Notes under the pieces: model-generated
The model's database searches: none
Told to the model about the DNA's origin: nothing
Seen by the model: only the letters and a program-made list of their open reading frames with translations
Made by a program: the position numbers and the translations under genes
Shown here: positions 27,441-41,900 of the stretch, one piece after another
Position numbering within the stretch: the first letter of the stretch is position 1
Layout: each line of letters opens with the position of its first letter
Assembly: GCA_032718475.1 (NCBI GenBank)
Contig: JAUCBJ010000022.1
Location: 1-64,000, forward strand
Length of the DNA: 64,000 nucleotides
Direction: 5' to 3'
From: Nemertoderma westbladi
Lineage: Eukaryota; Xenacoelomorpha; Nemertodermatida; Nemertodermatidae

Positions 27441-30400
27441 TGCTCTTACCCGCACTCACCTGTGATTGTGTATCTGTTTGCTCTTACACGCACTTTTCCG
27501 TATCTGTTTGCTCTTACCCGCACTCACCTGTGATTGTGTATCTGTTTGCCCTTACCCGCACTCACCTGTGATTGTGTATCTGTTTGCTCTTACCCGCACT
27601 CACCTGTGATTGTGTATCTGTTTGCTCTTACCCGCACTCACCTGTGATTGTGTATCTGTTTGCTCTTACCCGCACTCACCTGTGATTGTGAATCTGTTTG
27701 CCCTTACACGCACTTTTCCGTATCTGTTTGCTCTTACCCGCACTCACCTGTGATTGTGTATCTGTTTGACCTTACCCGCACTCACCTGTGATTGTGTATC
27801 TGTTTGCTCTTACCCGCACTCACCTGTGATTGTGTATCTGTTTGCCCTTACACGCACTTTTCCGTATCTGTTTGCTCTTACCCGCACTCACCTGTGATTG
27901 TGTATCTGTTTGCTCTTACCCGCACTCACCTGTGATTGTGTATCTGTTTGCTCTTACCCGCACTCACCTGTGATTGTGTATCTGTTTGCCCTTACACGCA
28001 CTTTTCCGTATCTGTTTGCCCTTACACGCACTTTTCCGTATCTGTTTGCTCTTACCCGCACTCACCTGTGATTGTGTATCTGTTTGCCCTTACCCGCACT
28101 CACCTGTGATTGTGTATCTGTTTGCTCTTACCCGCACTCACCTGTGATTGTGTATCTGTTTGCCCTTACACGCACTTTTCCGTATCTGTTTGCTCTTACC
28201 CGCACTCACCTGTGATTGTGTATCTGTTTGCTCTTACCCGCACTCACCTGTGATTGTGTATCTGTTTGCCCTTACCCGCACTCACCTGTGATTGTGTATC
28301 TGTTTGCTCTTACCCGCACTCACCTGTGATTGTGAATCTGTTTGCCCTTACACGCACTTTTCCGTATCTGTTTGCTCTTACCCGCACTCACCTGTGATTG
28401 TGAATCTGTTTGCCCTTACCCGCACTCACCTGTGATTGTGTATCTGTTTGCTCTTACCCGCACTCACCTGTGATTGTGAATCTGTTTGCCCTTACACGCA
28501 CTTTTCCGTATCTGTTTGCTCTTACCCGCACTCACCTGTGATTGTGTATCTGTTTGCCCTTACCCGCACTCACCTGTGATTGTGTATCTGTTTGCTCTTA
28601 CCCGCACTCACCTGTGATTGTGAATCTGTTTGCCCTTACACGCACTTTTCCGTATCTGTTTGCCCTTACACGCACTTTTCCGTATCTGTTTGCTCTTACC
28701 CGCACTCACCTGTGATTGTGTATCTGTTTGCCCTTACCCGCACTCACCTGTGATTGTGTATCTGTTTGCTCTTACCCGCACTCACCTGTGATTGTGTATC
28801 TGTTTGCCCTTACCCGCACTCACCTGTGATTGTGTATCTGTTTGCTCTTACCCGCACTCACCTGTGATTGTGTATCTGTTTGCCCTTACCCGCACTCACC
28901 TGTGATTGTGTATCTGTTTGCTCTTACCCGCACTCACCTGTGATTGTGTATCTGTTTGACCTTACCCGCACTCACCTGTGATTGCGTATCTGTTTGCCCT
29001 TACCCGCACTCACCTGTGATTGTGAATCTGTTTGCCCTTACACGCACTTTTCCGTATCTGTTTGCCCTTACCCGCACTCACCTGTGATTGTGAATCTGTT
29101 TGCCCTTACACGCACTTTTCCGTATCTGTTTGCCCTTACCCGCACTCACCTGTGATTGCGTATCTGTTTGCCCTTACCCGCACTCACCTGTGATTGCGTA
29201 TCTGTTTGCCCTTACCCGCACTCACCTGTGATTGCGTATCTGTTTGCCCTTACCCGCACTCACCTGTGATTGTGAATCTGTTTGCCCTTACACGCACTTT
29301 TCCGTATCTGTTTGCTCTTACCCGCACTCACCTGTGATTGCGTATCTGTTTGCCCTTACCCGCACTCACCTGTGATTGTGAATCTGTTTGCCCTTACCCG
29401 CACTCACCTGTGATTGTGAATCTGTTTGCCCTTACACGCACTCACCTGTGATTGTGTATCTGTTTGCTCTTACCCGCACTCACCTGTGATTGCGTATCTG
29501 TTTGCCCTTACCCGCACTCACCTGTGATTGCGTATCTGTTTGCCCTTACCCGCACTCACCTGTGATTGCGTATCTGTTTGCCCTTACCCGCACTCACCTG
29601 TGAATGTGAATCTGTTTGCCCTTACACGCACTCACCTGTGATTGTGTATCTGTTTGCTCTTACCCGCACTCACCTGTGATTGCGTATCTGTTTGCCCTTA
29701 CCCGCACTCACCTGTGATTGTGTATCTGTTTGCCCTTACCCGCACTCACCTGTGATTGTGAATCTGTTTGCCCTTACCCGCACTCACCTGTGATTGCGTA
29801 TCTGTTTGCCCTTACCCGCACTCACCTGTGATTGCGTATCTGTTTGCCCTTACCCGCACTCACCTGTGATTGCGTATCTGTTTGCCCTTACCCGCACTCA
29901 CCTGTGATTGTGAATCTGTTTGCCCTTACCCGCACTCACCTGTGATTGCGTATCTGTTTGCCCTTACCCGCACTCACCTGTGATTGCGTATCTGTTTGCC
30001 CTTACCCGCACTCACCTGTGATTGTGAATCTGTTTGCCCTTACACGCACTCACCTGTGATTGTGTATCTGTTTGCTCTTACCCGCACTCACCTGTGATTG
30101 CGTATCTGTTTGCCCTTACCCGCACTCACCTGTGATTGTGAATCTGTTTGCCCTTACCCGCACTCACCTGTGATTGTGAATCTGTTTGCCCTTACACGCA
30201 CTCACCTGTGATTGCGTATCTGTTTGCTCTTACCCGCACTCACCTGTGATTGCGTATCTGTTTGCCCTTACCCGCACTCACCTGTGATTGCGTATCTGTT
30301 TGCCCTTACACGCACTTTTCCGTATCTGTTTGCTCTTACCCGCACTCACCTGTGATTGTGTATCTGTTTGCCCTTACCCGCACTCACCTGTGATTGTGTA

Positions 30401-33400
30401 TCTGTTTGCCCTTACCCGCACTCACCTGTGATCGCGTATCTGTTTGACCTTACCCGCACTCACCTGTGATTGTGTATCTGTTTGCCCTTACCCGCACTCA
30501 CCTGTGATTGCGTATCTGTTTGCCCTTACCCGCACTCACCTGTGATTGCGTATCTGTTTGCCCTTACACGCACTTTTCCGTATCTGTTTGCTCTTACCCG
30601 CACTCACCTGTGATTGTGTATCTGTTTGCCCTTACCCGCACTCACCTGTGATTGTGTATCTGTTTGCCCTTACCCGCACTCACCTGTGTTCCGTATCTGT
30701 TTGCCCTTACCCGCACTCACCTGTGATTGCGTATCTGTTTGCCCTTACCCGCACTCACCTGTGATTGCGTATCTGTTTGCCCTTACACGCACTTTTCCGT
30801 ATCTGTTTGCTCTTACCCGCACTCACCTGTGATTGTGTATCTGTTTGCCCTTACCCGCACTCACCTGTGATTGTGTATCTGTTTGCCCTTACCCGCACTC
30901 ACCTGTGATTCGTGAATCTGTTTGCCCTTACCCGCACTCACCTGTGATTGCGTATCTGTTTGCTCTTACCCGCACTCACCTGTGATGTGTATCTGTTTGA
31001 CCTTACCCGCACTCACATGTGATTGTGTATCTGTTTGCCCTTACCCGCACTCACCTGTGATTGCGTTTGCCCTTACCCGCACTCACCCGTGATTGCGTAT
31101 CTGTTTGCCCTTACCCGCACTCACCTGTGATTGTGTATCTGTTTGCCCTTACCCGCACTCACATGTGATTGCGTATCTGTTTGCCCTTACCCGCACTCAC
31201 CTGTGATTGTGTATCTGTTTGCCCTTACCCGCACTCACCTGTGATTGCGTTTGCCCTTACCCGCACTCACCCGTGATTGCGTATCTGTTTGCCCTTACCC
31301 GCACTCACCTGTGATTGCGTATCTGTTTGCCCTTACCCGCACTCACCTGTGATTGTGAATCTGTTTGCCCTTACACGCACTTTTCCGTATCTGTTTGCCC
31401 TTACCCGCACTCACCTGTGATTGTGAATCTGTTTGCCCTTACACGCACTTTTCCGTATCTGTTTGCTCTTACCCGCACTCACCTGTGATTGTGTATCTGT
31501 TTGACCTTACCCGCACTCACCTGTGATTGCGTATCTGTTTGCCCTTACCCGCACTCACCTGTGATTGCGTATCTGTTTGCCCTTACCCGCACTCACCTGT
31601 GATTGCGTATCTGTTTGCCCTTACCCGCACTCACCTGTGATTGTGAATCTGTTTGCCCTTACCCGCACTCACCTGTGATTGTGAATCTGTTTGCCCTTAC
31701 ACGCACTTTTCCGTATCTGTTTGCTCTTACCCGCACTCACCTGTGATTGCGTATCTGTTTGCCCTTACCCGCACTCACCTGTGATTGCGTATCTGTTTGC
31801 CCTTACCCGCACTCACCTGTGATTGCGTATCTGTTTGCCCTTACCCGCACTCACCTGTGATTGTCTATCTGTTTGCCCTTACCCGCACTCACCTGTGATT
31901 GTGTATCTGTTTGCTCTTACCCGCACTCACCTGTGATTGTGTATCTGTTTGACCTTACCCGCACTCACCTGTGATTGCGTATCTGTTTGCCCTTACCCGC
32001 ACTCACCTGTGATTGCGTATCTGTTTGCCCTTACCCGCACTCACCTGTGATTGCGTATCTGTTTGCCCTTACCCGCACTCACCTGTGATTGCGTATCTGT
32101 TTGCCCTTACACGCACTTTTCCGTATCTGTTTGCCCTTACCCGCACTCACCTGTGATTGTCGTATCTGTTTGCCCTTACCCGCACTCACCTGTGATTGCG
32201 TATCTGTTTGCCCTTACCCGCACTCACCTGTGATTGCGTATCTGTTTGCCCTTACCCGCACTCACCTGTGATTGCGTATCTGTTTGCCCTTACCCGCACT
32301 CACCTGTGATTGCGTATCTGTTTGCCCTTACACGCACTTTTCCGTATCTGTTTGCTCTTACCCGCACTCACCTGTGATTGCGTATCTGTTTGCCCTTACC
32401 CGCACTCACCTGTGATTGTGTATCTGTTTGCCCTTACCCGCACTCACCTGTGATTGCGTATCTGTTTGCCCTTACCCGCACTCACCTGTGATTGCGTATC
32501 TGTTTGCCCTTACCCGCACTCACCTGTGATTGTGTATCTGTTTGCCCTTACCCGCACTCACCTGTGATTGTGTATCTGTTTGCCCTTACCCGCACTCACC
32601 TGTGATTGCGTATCTGTTTGCCCTTACCCGCACTCACCTGTGATTGCGTATCTGTTTGCCCTTACCCGCACTCACCTGTGATTGCGTATCTGTTTGCCCT
32701 TACACGCACTTTTCCGTATCTGTTTGCCCTTACCCGCACTCACCTGTGATTGTGTATCTGTTTGCCCTTACACGCACTCACCTGTGATTGCGTATCTGTT
32801 TGCCCTTACCCGCACTCACCTGTGATTGCGTATCTGTTTGCCCTTACCCGCACTCACCTGTGATTGCGTATCTGTTTGCCCTTACCCGCACTCACCTGTG
32901 ATTGTGAATCTGTTTGCCCTTACACGCACTTTTCCGTATCTGTTTGCTCTTACCCGCACTCACCTGTGATTGTGTATCTGTTTGCCCTTACCCGCACTCA
33001 CCTGTGATTGCGTATCTGTTTGCCCTTACCCGCACTCACCTGTGATTGCGTATCTGTTTGCCCTTACCCGCACTCACCTGTGATTGTGAATCTGTTTGCC
33101 CTTACACGCACTTTTCCGTATCTGTTTGCTCTTACCCGCACTCACCTGTGATTGCGTATCTGTTTGCCCTTACCCGCACTCACCTGTGATTGCGTATCTG
33201 TTTGCCCTTACCCGCACTCACCTGTGATTGCGTATCTGTTTGCCCTTACCCGCACTCACCTGTGATTGTGAATCTGTTTGCCCTTACCCGCACTCACCTG
33301 TGATTGTGAATCTGTTTGCCCTTACCCGCACTCACCTGTGATTGCGTATCTGTTTGCCCTTACACGCACTTTTCCGTATCTGTTTGCCCTTACCCGCACT

Positions 33401-36400
33401 CACCTGTGATTGTGTATCTGTTTGCCCTTACCCGCACTCACCTGTGATTGTGTATCTGTTTGCCCTTACCCGCACTCACCTGTGATTGCGTATCTGTTTG
33501 CCCTTACCCGCACTCACCTGTGATTGCGTATCTGTTTGCCCTTACCCGCACTCACCTGTGATTGCGTATCTGTTTGCCCTTACCCGCACTCACCTGTGAT
33601 TGCGTATCTGTTTGCCCTTACCCGCACTCACCTGTGATTGCGTATCTGTTTGCCCTTACCCGCACTCACCTGTGATTGCGTATCTGTTTGCCCTTACCCG
33701 CACTCACCTGTGATTGCGTATCTGTTTGCCCTTACCCGCACTCACCTGTGATTGTGTATCTGTTTGCCCTTACCCGCACTCACCTGTGATTGCGTATCTG
33801 TTTGCCCTTACCCGCACTCACCTGTGATTGTGAATCTGTTTGCCCTTACACGCACTTTTCCGTATCTGTTTGCTCTTACCCGCACTCACCTGTGATTGCG
33901 TATCTGTTTGCCCTTACCCGCACTCACCTGTGATTGCGTATCTGTTTGCCCTTACCCGCACTCACCTGTGATTGGATCTGTTTGCCCTTACCCGCACTCA
34001 CCTGTGATTGCGTATCTGTTTGCCCTTACCCGCACTCACCTGTGATTGTGTATCTGTTTGCCCTTACACGCACTTTTCCGTATCTGTTTGCTCTTACCCG
34101 CACTCACCTGTGATTGCGTATCTGTTTGCCCTTACCCGCACTCACCTGTGATTGCGTATCTGTTTGCCCTTACACGCACTTTTCCGTATCTGTTTGCTCT
34201 TACCCGCACTCACCTGTGATTGTGTATCTGTTTGCCCTTACACGCACTTTTCCGTATCTGTTTGCTCTTACCCGCACTCACCTGTGATTGCGTATCTGTT
34301 TGCCCTTACCCGCACTCACCTGTGATTGCGTATCTGTTTGCCCTTACCCGCACTCACCTGTGATTGTGAATCTGTTTGCCCTTACACGCACTTTTCCGTA
34401 TCTGTTTGCCCTTACCCGCACTCACCTGTGATTGCGTATCTGTTTGCCCTTACCCGCACTCACCTGTGATTGCGTATCTGTTTGCCCTTACCCGCACTCA
34501 CCTGTGATTGTGTATCTGTTTGCCCTTACCCGCACTCACCTGTGATTGTGTATCTGTTTGCCCTTACCCGCACTCACCTGTGATTGCGTATCTGTTTGCC
34601 CTTACCCGCACTCACCTGTGATTGTGAATCTGTTTGCCCTTACACGCACTTTTCCGTATCTGTTTGCTCTTACCCGCACTCACCTGTGATTGTGTATCTG
34701 TTTGCCCTTACCCGCACTCACCTGTGATTGTGTATCTGTTTGCCCTTACCCGCACTCACCTGTGATTGCGTATCTGTTTGCCCTTACCCGCACTCACCTG
34801 TGATTGCGTATCTGTTTGCCCTTACCCGCACTCACCTGTGATTGTGTATCTGTTTGCTCTTACCCGCACTCACCGTGATTGTGTATCTGTTTGCCCTTAC
34901 CCGCACTCACCTGTGATTGTGTATCTGTTTGCCCTTACCCGCACTCACCTGTGATTGTGAATCTGTTTGCCCTTACCCGCACTCACCTGTGATTGTGAAT
35001 CTGTTTGCCCTTACACGCACTTTTCCGTATCTGTTTGCTCTTACCCGCACTCACCTGTGATTGTGTATCTGTTTGCCCTTACCCGCACTCACCTGTGATT
35101 GTGTATCTGTTTGCCCTTACCCGCACTCACCTGTGATTGTGAATCTGTTTGCCCTTACCCGCACTCACCTGTGATTGTGAATCTGTTTGCCCTTACACGC
35201 ACTTTTCCGTATCTGTTTGCTCTTACCCGCACTCACCTGTGATTGTGTATCTGTTTGCCCTTACCCGCACTCACCTGTGATTGTGTATCTGTTTGCCCTT
35301 ACCCGCACTCACCTGTGATTGTGTATCTGTTTGCCCTTACCCGCACTCACCTGTGATTGTGAATCTGTTTGCCCTTACCCGCACTCACCTGTGATTGTGA
35401 ATCTGTTTGCCCTTACACGCACTTTTCCGTATCTGTTTGCTCTTACCCGCACTCACCTGTGATTGTGTATCTGTTTGCCCTTACCCGCACTCACCTGTGA
35501 TTGTGTATCTGTTTGCCCTTACACGCACTTTTCCGTATCTGTTTGCTCTTACCCGCACTCACCTGTGATTGTGTATCTGTTTGCCCTTACCCGCACTCAC
35601 CTGTGATTGTGTATCTGTTTGCCCTTACCCGCACTCACCTGTGATTGCGTATCTGTTTGCCCTTACCCGCACTCACCTGTGATTGTGAATCTGTTTGCCC
35701 TTACCCGCACTCACCTGTGATTGTGAATCTGTTTGCCCTTACCCGCACTCACCTGTGATTGTGAATCTGTTTGCCCTTACACGCACTTTTCCGTATCTGT
35801 TTGCTCTTACCCGCACTCACCTGTGATTGTGTATCTGTTTGCCCTTACCCGCACTCACCTGTGATTGTGTATCTGTTTGCCCTTACCCGCACTCACCTGT
35901 GATTGCGTATCTGTTTGCCCTTACCCGCACTCACCTGTGATTGTGAATCTGTTTGCCCTTACCCGCACTCACCTGTGATTGTGTATCTGTTTGCCCTTAC
36001 CCGCACTCACCTGTGATTGCGTATCTGTTTGCCCTTACCCGCACTCACCTGTGATTGTGAATCTGTTTGCCCTTACACGCACTTTTCCGTATCTGTTTGC
36101 TCTTACCCGCACTCACCTGTGATTGTGTATCTGTTTGCCCTTACCCGCACTCACCTGTGATTGTGTATCTGTTTGCCCTTACCCGCACTCACCTGTGATT
36201 GTGAATCTGTTTGCCCTTACCCGCACTCACCTGTGATTGTGTATCTGTTTGCCCTTACCCGCACTCACCTGTGATTGTGAATCTGTTTGCCCTTACACGC
36301 ACTCACCTGTGATTGTGAATCTGTTTGCCCTTACACGCACTTTTCCGTATCTGTTTGCTCTTACCCGCACTCACCTGTGATTGTGTATCTGTTTGCCCTT

Positions 36401-36874
36401 ACCCGCACTCACCTGTGATTGTGAATCTGTTTGCCCTTACCCGCACTCACCTGTGATTGTGTATCTGTTTGCCCTTACCCGCACTCACCTGTGATTGCGT
36501 ATCTGTTTGCCCTTACCCGCACTCACCTGTGATTGTGAATCTGTTTGCCCTTACACGCACTTTTCCGTATCTGTTTGCTCTTACCCGCACTCACCTGTGA
36601 TTGTGTATCTGTTTGCCCTTACCCGCACTCACCTGTGATTGTGTATCTGTTTGCTCTTACCCGCACTCACCTGTGATTGTGTATCTGTTTGCCCTTACCC
36701 GCACTCACCTGTGATTGTGTATCTGTTTGCCCTTACCCGCACTCACCTGTGATTGTGAATCTGTTTGCCCTTACACGCACTTTTCCGTATCTGTTTGCCC
36801 TTACCCGCACTCACCTGTGATCGCGTATCTGTTTGCCCTTACCCGCACTCACCTGTGATTGTGTATCTGTTTGC

Positions 36875-38100
36875 CCTTACCCCGCACTCACCTGTGATTG
36901 TGTATCTGTTTGCTCTTACCCGCACTCACCTGTGATTGTGTATCTGTTTGCCCTTACCCGCACTCACCTGTGATTGTGAATCTGTTTGCCCTTACACGCT
37001 CTCACCTGTGATTGCGTATCTGTTTGCCCTTACACGCACTTTTCCGTATCTGTTTGCTCCTTACCCGCACTCACCTGTGATTGTGTATCTGTTTGCCCTT
37101 ACCCGCACTCACCTGTGATTGTGTATCTGTTTGCCTCTTACCCGCACTCACCTGTGTACTCTGTGTATCTGTTTGCCCTTACCCGCACTCACCTGTGATT
37201 GTGTATCTGTTTGCCCTTACCCCGCACTCACCTGTGATTGTGAATCTGTTTGCCCTTACCCGCACTCACCTGTGATTGTGTATCTGTTTGCCCTTACCCG
37301 CACTCACCTGTGATTGTGAATCTGTTTGCCCTTACACGCACTTTTCCGTATCTGTTTGCTCTTACCCGCACTCACCTGTGATTGTGTATCTGTTTGCCCT
37401 TACCCGCACTCACATGTGATTGTGTATCTGTTTGCTCTTACCCGCACTCACATGTGATTGTGTATCTGTTTGCCCTTACCCGCACTCACCTGTGATTGTG
37501 TATCTGTTTGCCCTTACACGCACTCACATGTGATTGTGTATCTGTTTGCCCTTACACGCACTTTTCCGTATCTGTTTGCTCTTACCCGCACTCACCTGTG
37601 ATTGTGTATCTGTTTGCCCTTACCCGCACTCACCTGTGATTGTGTATCTGTTTGCTCTTACCCGCACTCACCTGTGATTGCGTATCTGTTTGCCCTTACA
37701 CGCACTTTTCCGTATCTGTTTGCTCTTACCCGCACTCACCTGTGATTGTGTATCTGTTTGCCCTTACCCGCACTCACCTGTGATTGTGTATCTGTTTGCC
37801 CTTACCCGCACTCACCTGTGATTGTGTATCTGTTTGCCCTTACCCGCACTCACCTGTGATTGCGTATCTGTTTGCCCTTACACGCACTCACCTGTGATTG
37901 CGTATCTGTTTGCCCTTACACGCACTCACCTGTGATTGTGTATCTGTTTGCCCTTACCCGCACTCACCTGTGATTGCGTATCTGTTTGCCCTTACACGCT
38001 CTCACCTGTGATTGTGTATCTGTTTGCCCTTACCGCTCTCACCTGTGATTGTGTATCTGTTTGCCCTTACACGCACTTTTCCGTATCTGTTTGCCTTACC
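36875..38100. repeat. Satellite segment with clustered indels
   Basis: Single-base or short indels otherwise rare in the array cluster here: an extra C in TTACCCCGC (about 36,880 and 37,218), GCTCCTTACC (37,058), GCCTCTTACC (37,134), GTGTACTCTGTG (37,155), a missing base in TTACCGCTC (38,032) and TTGCCTTACC (38,091). They produce unit lengths outside 38, 30 or 32. They could be real mutations or sequencing errors. Confidence 0.7.
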
Positions 38101-38970
38101 CGCACTCACCTGTGATTGTGAATCTGTTTGCCCTTACACGCTCTCACCTGTGATTGCGTATCTGTTTGCCCTTACACGCACTTTTCCGTATCTGTTTGCT
38201 CTTACCCGCACTCACCTGTGATTGTGTATCTGTTTGCCCTTACCCGCACTCACCTGTGATTGCGTATCTGTTTGCCCTTACACGCACTTTTCCGTATCTG
38301 TTTGCTCTTACCCGCACTCACCTGTGATTGTGTATCTGTTTGCCCTTACCCGCACTCACCTGTGATTGTGTATCTGTTTGCCCTTACCCGCACTCACCTG
38401 TGATTGTGAATCTGTTTGCCCTTACACGCTCTCACCTGTGATTGCGTATCTGTTTGCCCTTACACGCTCTCACCTGTGATTGCGTATCTGTTTGCCCTTA
38501 CACGCTCTCACCTGTGATTGCGTATCTGTTTGCCCTTACACGCTCTCACCTGTGATTGCGTATCTGTTTGCCCTTACACGCTCTCACCTGTGATTGCGTA
38601 TCTGTTTGCCCTTACACGCACTTTTCCGTATCTGTTTGCTCTTACCCGCACTCACCTGTGATTGTGTATCTGTTTGCCCTTACCCGCACTCACCTGTGAT
38701 TGTGTATCTGTTTGCCCTTACCCGCACTCACCTGTGATTGTGAATCTGTTTGCCCTTACACGCTCTCACCTGTGATTGCGTATCTGTTTGCCCTTACACG
38801 CTCTCACCTGTGATTGCGTATCTGTTTGCCCTTACACGCTCTCACCTGTGATTGCGTATCTGTTTGCCCTTACACGCACTTTTCCGTATCTGTTTGCTCT
38901 TACCCGCACTCACCTGTGATTGCGTATCTGTTTGCCCTTACACGCTCTCACCTGTGATTGCGTATCTGTT
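37980..38970. repeat. ACGCTCTCACC variant patch
   Basis: An A-to-T change giving ACGCTCTCACC in the 38-bp unit appears near 36,997 and then dominates from about 38,000 to 39,050. At about 38,425-38,590 there are five such units in a row, all followed by TTGCGTATC. The variant is close to absent elsewhere, so it marks a local amplification. Confidence 0.75.
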
Positions 38971-41900
38971 TGCCCTTACACGCACTTTTCCGTATCTGTT
39001 TGCTCTTACCCGCACTCACCTGTGATTGTGAATCTGTTTGCCCTTACACGCTCTCACCTGTGATTGCGTATCTGTTTGCCCTTACACGCACTTTTCCGTA
39101 TCTGTTTGCTCTTACCCGCACTCACCTGTGATTGTGTATCTGTTTGCCCTTACCCGCACTCACCTGTGATTGCGTATCTGTTTGCCCTTACCCGCACTCA
39201 CCTGTGATTGCGTATCTGTTTGCCCTTACACGCACTTTTCCGTATCTGTTTGCTCTTACCCGCACTCACCTGTGATTGTGTATCTGTTTGCCCTTACCCG
39301 CACTCACCTGTGATTGTGAATCTGTTTGCCCTTACACGCACTTTTCCGTATCTGTTTGCCCTTACCCGCACTCACCTGTGATTGCGTATCTGTTTGCCCT
39401 TACCCGCACTCACCTGTGATTGTGAATCTGTTTGCCCTTACACGCACTTTTCCGTATCTGTTTGCCCTTACCCGCACTCACCTGTGATTGTGTATCTGTT
39501 TGCCCTTACCCGCACTCACCTGTGATTGCGTATCTGTTTGCCCTTACCCGCACTCACCTGTGATTGTGAATCTGTTTGCCCTTACACGCACTTTTCCGTA
39601 TCTGTTTGCTCTTACCCGCACTCACCTGTGATTGTGTATCTGTTTGCCCTTACCCGCACTCACCTGTGATTGTGAATCTGTTTGCCCTTACACGCACTTT
39701 TCCGTATCTGTTTGCCCTTACACGCACTCACCTGTGATTGCGTATCTGTTTGCCCTTACCCGCACTCACCTGTGATTGCGTATCTGTTTGCCCTTACACG
39801 CACTTTTCCGTATCTGTTTGCTCTTACCCGCACTCACCTGTGATTGTGTATCTGTTTGCCCTTACCCGCACTCACCTGTGATTGTGAATCTGTTTGCCCT
39901 TACACGCACTTTTCCGTATCTGTTTGCCCTTACCCGCACTCACCTGTGATTGCGTATCTGTTTGCCCTTACCCGCACTCACCTGTGATTGTGAATCTGTT
40001 TGCCCTTACACGCACTTTTCCGTATCTGTTTGCCCTTACACGCACTCACCTGTGATTGCGTATCTGTTTGCCCTTACCCGCACTCACCTGTGATTGCGTA
40101 TCTGTTTGCCCTTACACGCACTTTTCCGTATCTGTTTGCTCTTACCCGCACTCACCTGTGATTGTGTATCTGTTTGCCCTTACCCGCACTCACCTGTGAT
40201 TGCGTATCTGTTTGCCCTTACCCGCACTCACCTGTGATTGCGTATCTGTTTGCCCTTACCCGCACTCACCTGTGATTGTGAATCTGTTTGCCCTTACCCG
40301 CACTCACCTGTGATTGCGTATCTGTTTGCCCTTACCCGCACTCACCTGTGATTGCGTATCTGTTTGCCCTTACCCGCACTCACCTGTGATTGTGAATCTG
40401 TTTGCCCTTACCCGCACTCACCTGTGATTGTGAATCTGTTTGCCCTTACACGCACTTTTCCGTATCTGTTTGCCCTTACCCGCACTCACCTGTGATTGCG
40501 TATCTGTTTGCCCTTACCCGCACTCACCTGTGATTGCGTATCTGTTTGCCCTTACACGCACTTTTCCGTATCTGTTTGCCCTTACCCGCACTCACCTGTG
40601 ATTGCGTATCTGTTTGCCCTTACACGCACTCACCTGTGATTGCGTATCTGTTTGCCCTTACCCGCACTCACCTGTGATTGCGTATCTGTTTGCCCTTACC
40701 CGCACTCACCTGTGATTGTGAATCTGTTTGCCCTTACCCGCACTCACCTGTGATTGTGAATCTGTTTGCCCTTACACGCACTTTTCCGTATCTGTTTGCC
40801 CTTACCCGCACTCACCTGTGATTGCGTATCTGTTTGCCCTTACCCGCACTCACCTGTGATTGCGTATCTGTTTGCCCTTACACGCACTTTTCCGTATCTG
40901 TTTGCCCTTACCCGCACTCACCTGTGATTGCGTATCTGTTTGCCCTTACACGCACTCACCTGTGATTGCGTATCTGTTTGCCCTTACCCGCACTCACCTG
41001 TGATTGCGTATCTGTTTGCCCTTACCCGCACTCACCTGTGATTGTGAATCTGTTTGCCCTTACCCGCACTCACCTGTGATTGTGAATCTGTTTGCCCTTA
41101 CACGCACTTTTCCGTATCTGTTTGCCCTTACCCGCACTCACCTGTGATTGCGTATCTGTTTGCCCTTACCCGCACTCACCTGTGATTGTGAATCTGTTTG
41201 CCCTTACACGCACTTTTCCGTATCTGTTTGCCCTTACCCGCACTCACCTGTGATTGCGTATCTGTTTGCCCTTACCCGCACTCACCTGTGATTGCGTATC
41301 TGTTTGCCCTTACCCGCACTCACCTGTGATTGCGTATCTGTTTGCCCTTACACGCACTTTTCCGTATCTGTTTGCTCTTACCCGCACTCACCTGTGATTG
41401 CGTATCTGTTTGCCCTTACCCGCACTCACCTGTGATTGCGTATCTGTTTGCCCTTACCCGCACTCACCTGTGATTGCGTATCTGTTTGCCCTTACCCGCA
41501 CTCACCTGTGATTGCGTATCTGTTTGCCCTTACCCGCACTCACCTGTGATTGCGTATCTGTTTGCCCTTACCCGCACTCACCTGTGATTGTGAATCTGTT
41601 TGCCCTTACACGCACTTTTCCGTATCTGTTTGCTCTTACCCGCACTCACCTGTGATTGCGTATCTGTTTGCCCTTACCCGCACTCACCTGTGATTGCGTA
41701 TCTGTTTGCCCTTACACGCACTTTTCCGTATCTGTTTGCTCTTACCCGCACTCACCTGTGATTGTGTATCTGTTTGCCCTTACACGCACTTTTCCGTATC
41801 TGTTTGCTCTTACCCGCACTCACCTGTGATTGTGAATCTGTTTGCTCTTACCCGCACTCACCTGTGATTGCGTATCTGTTTGCCCTTACCCGCACTCACC

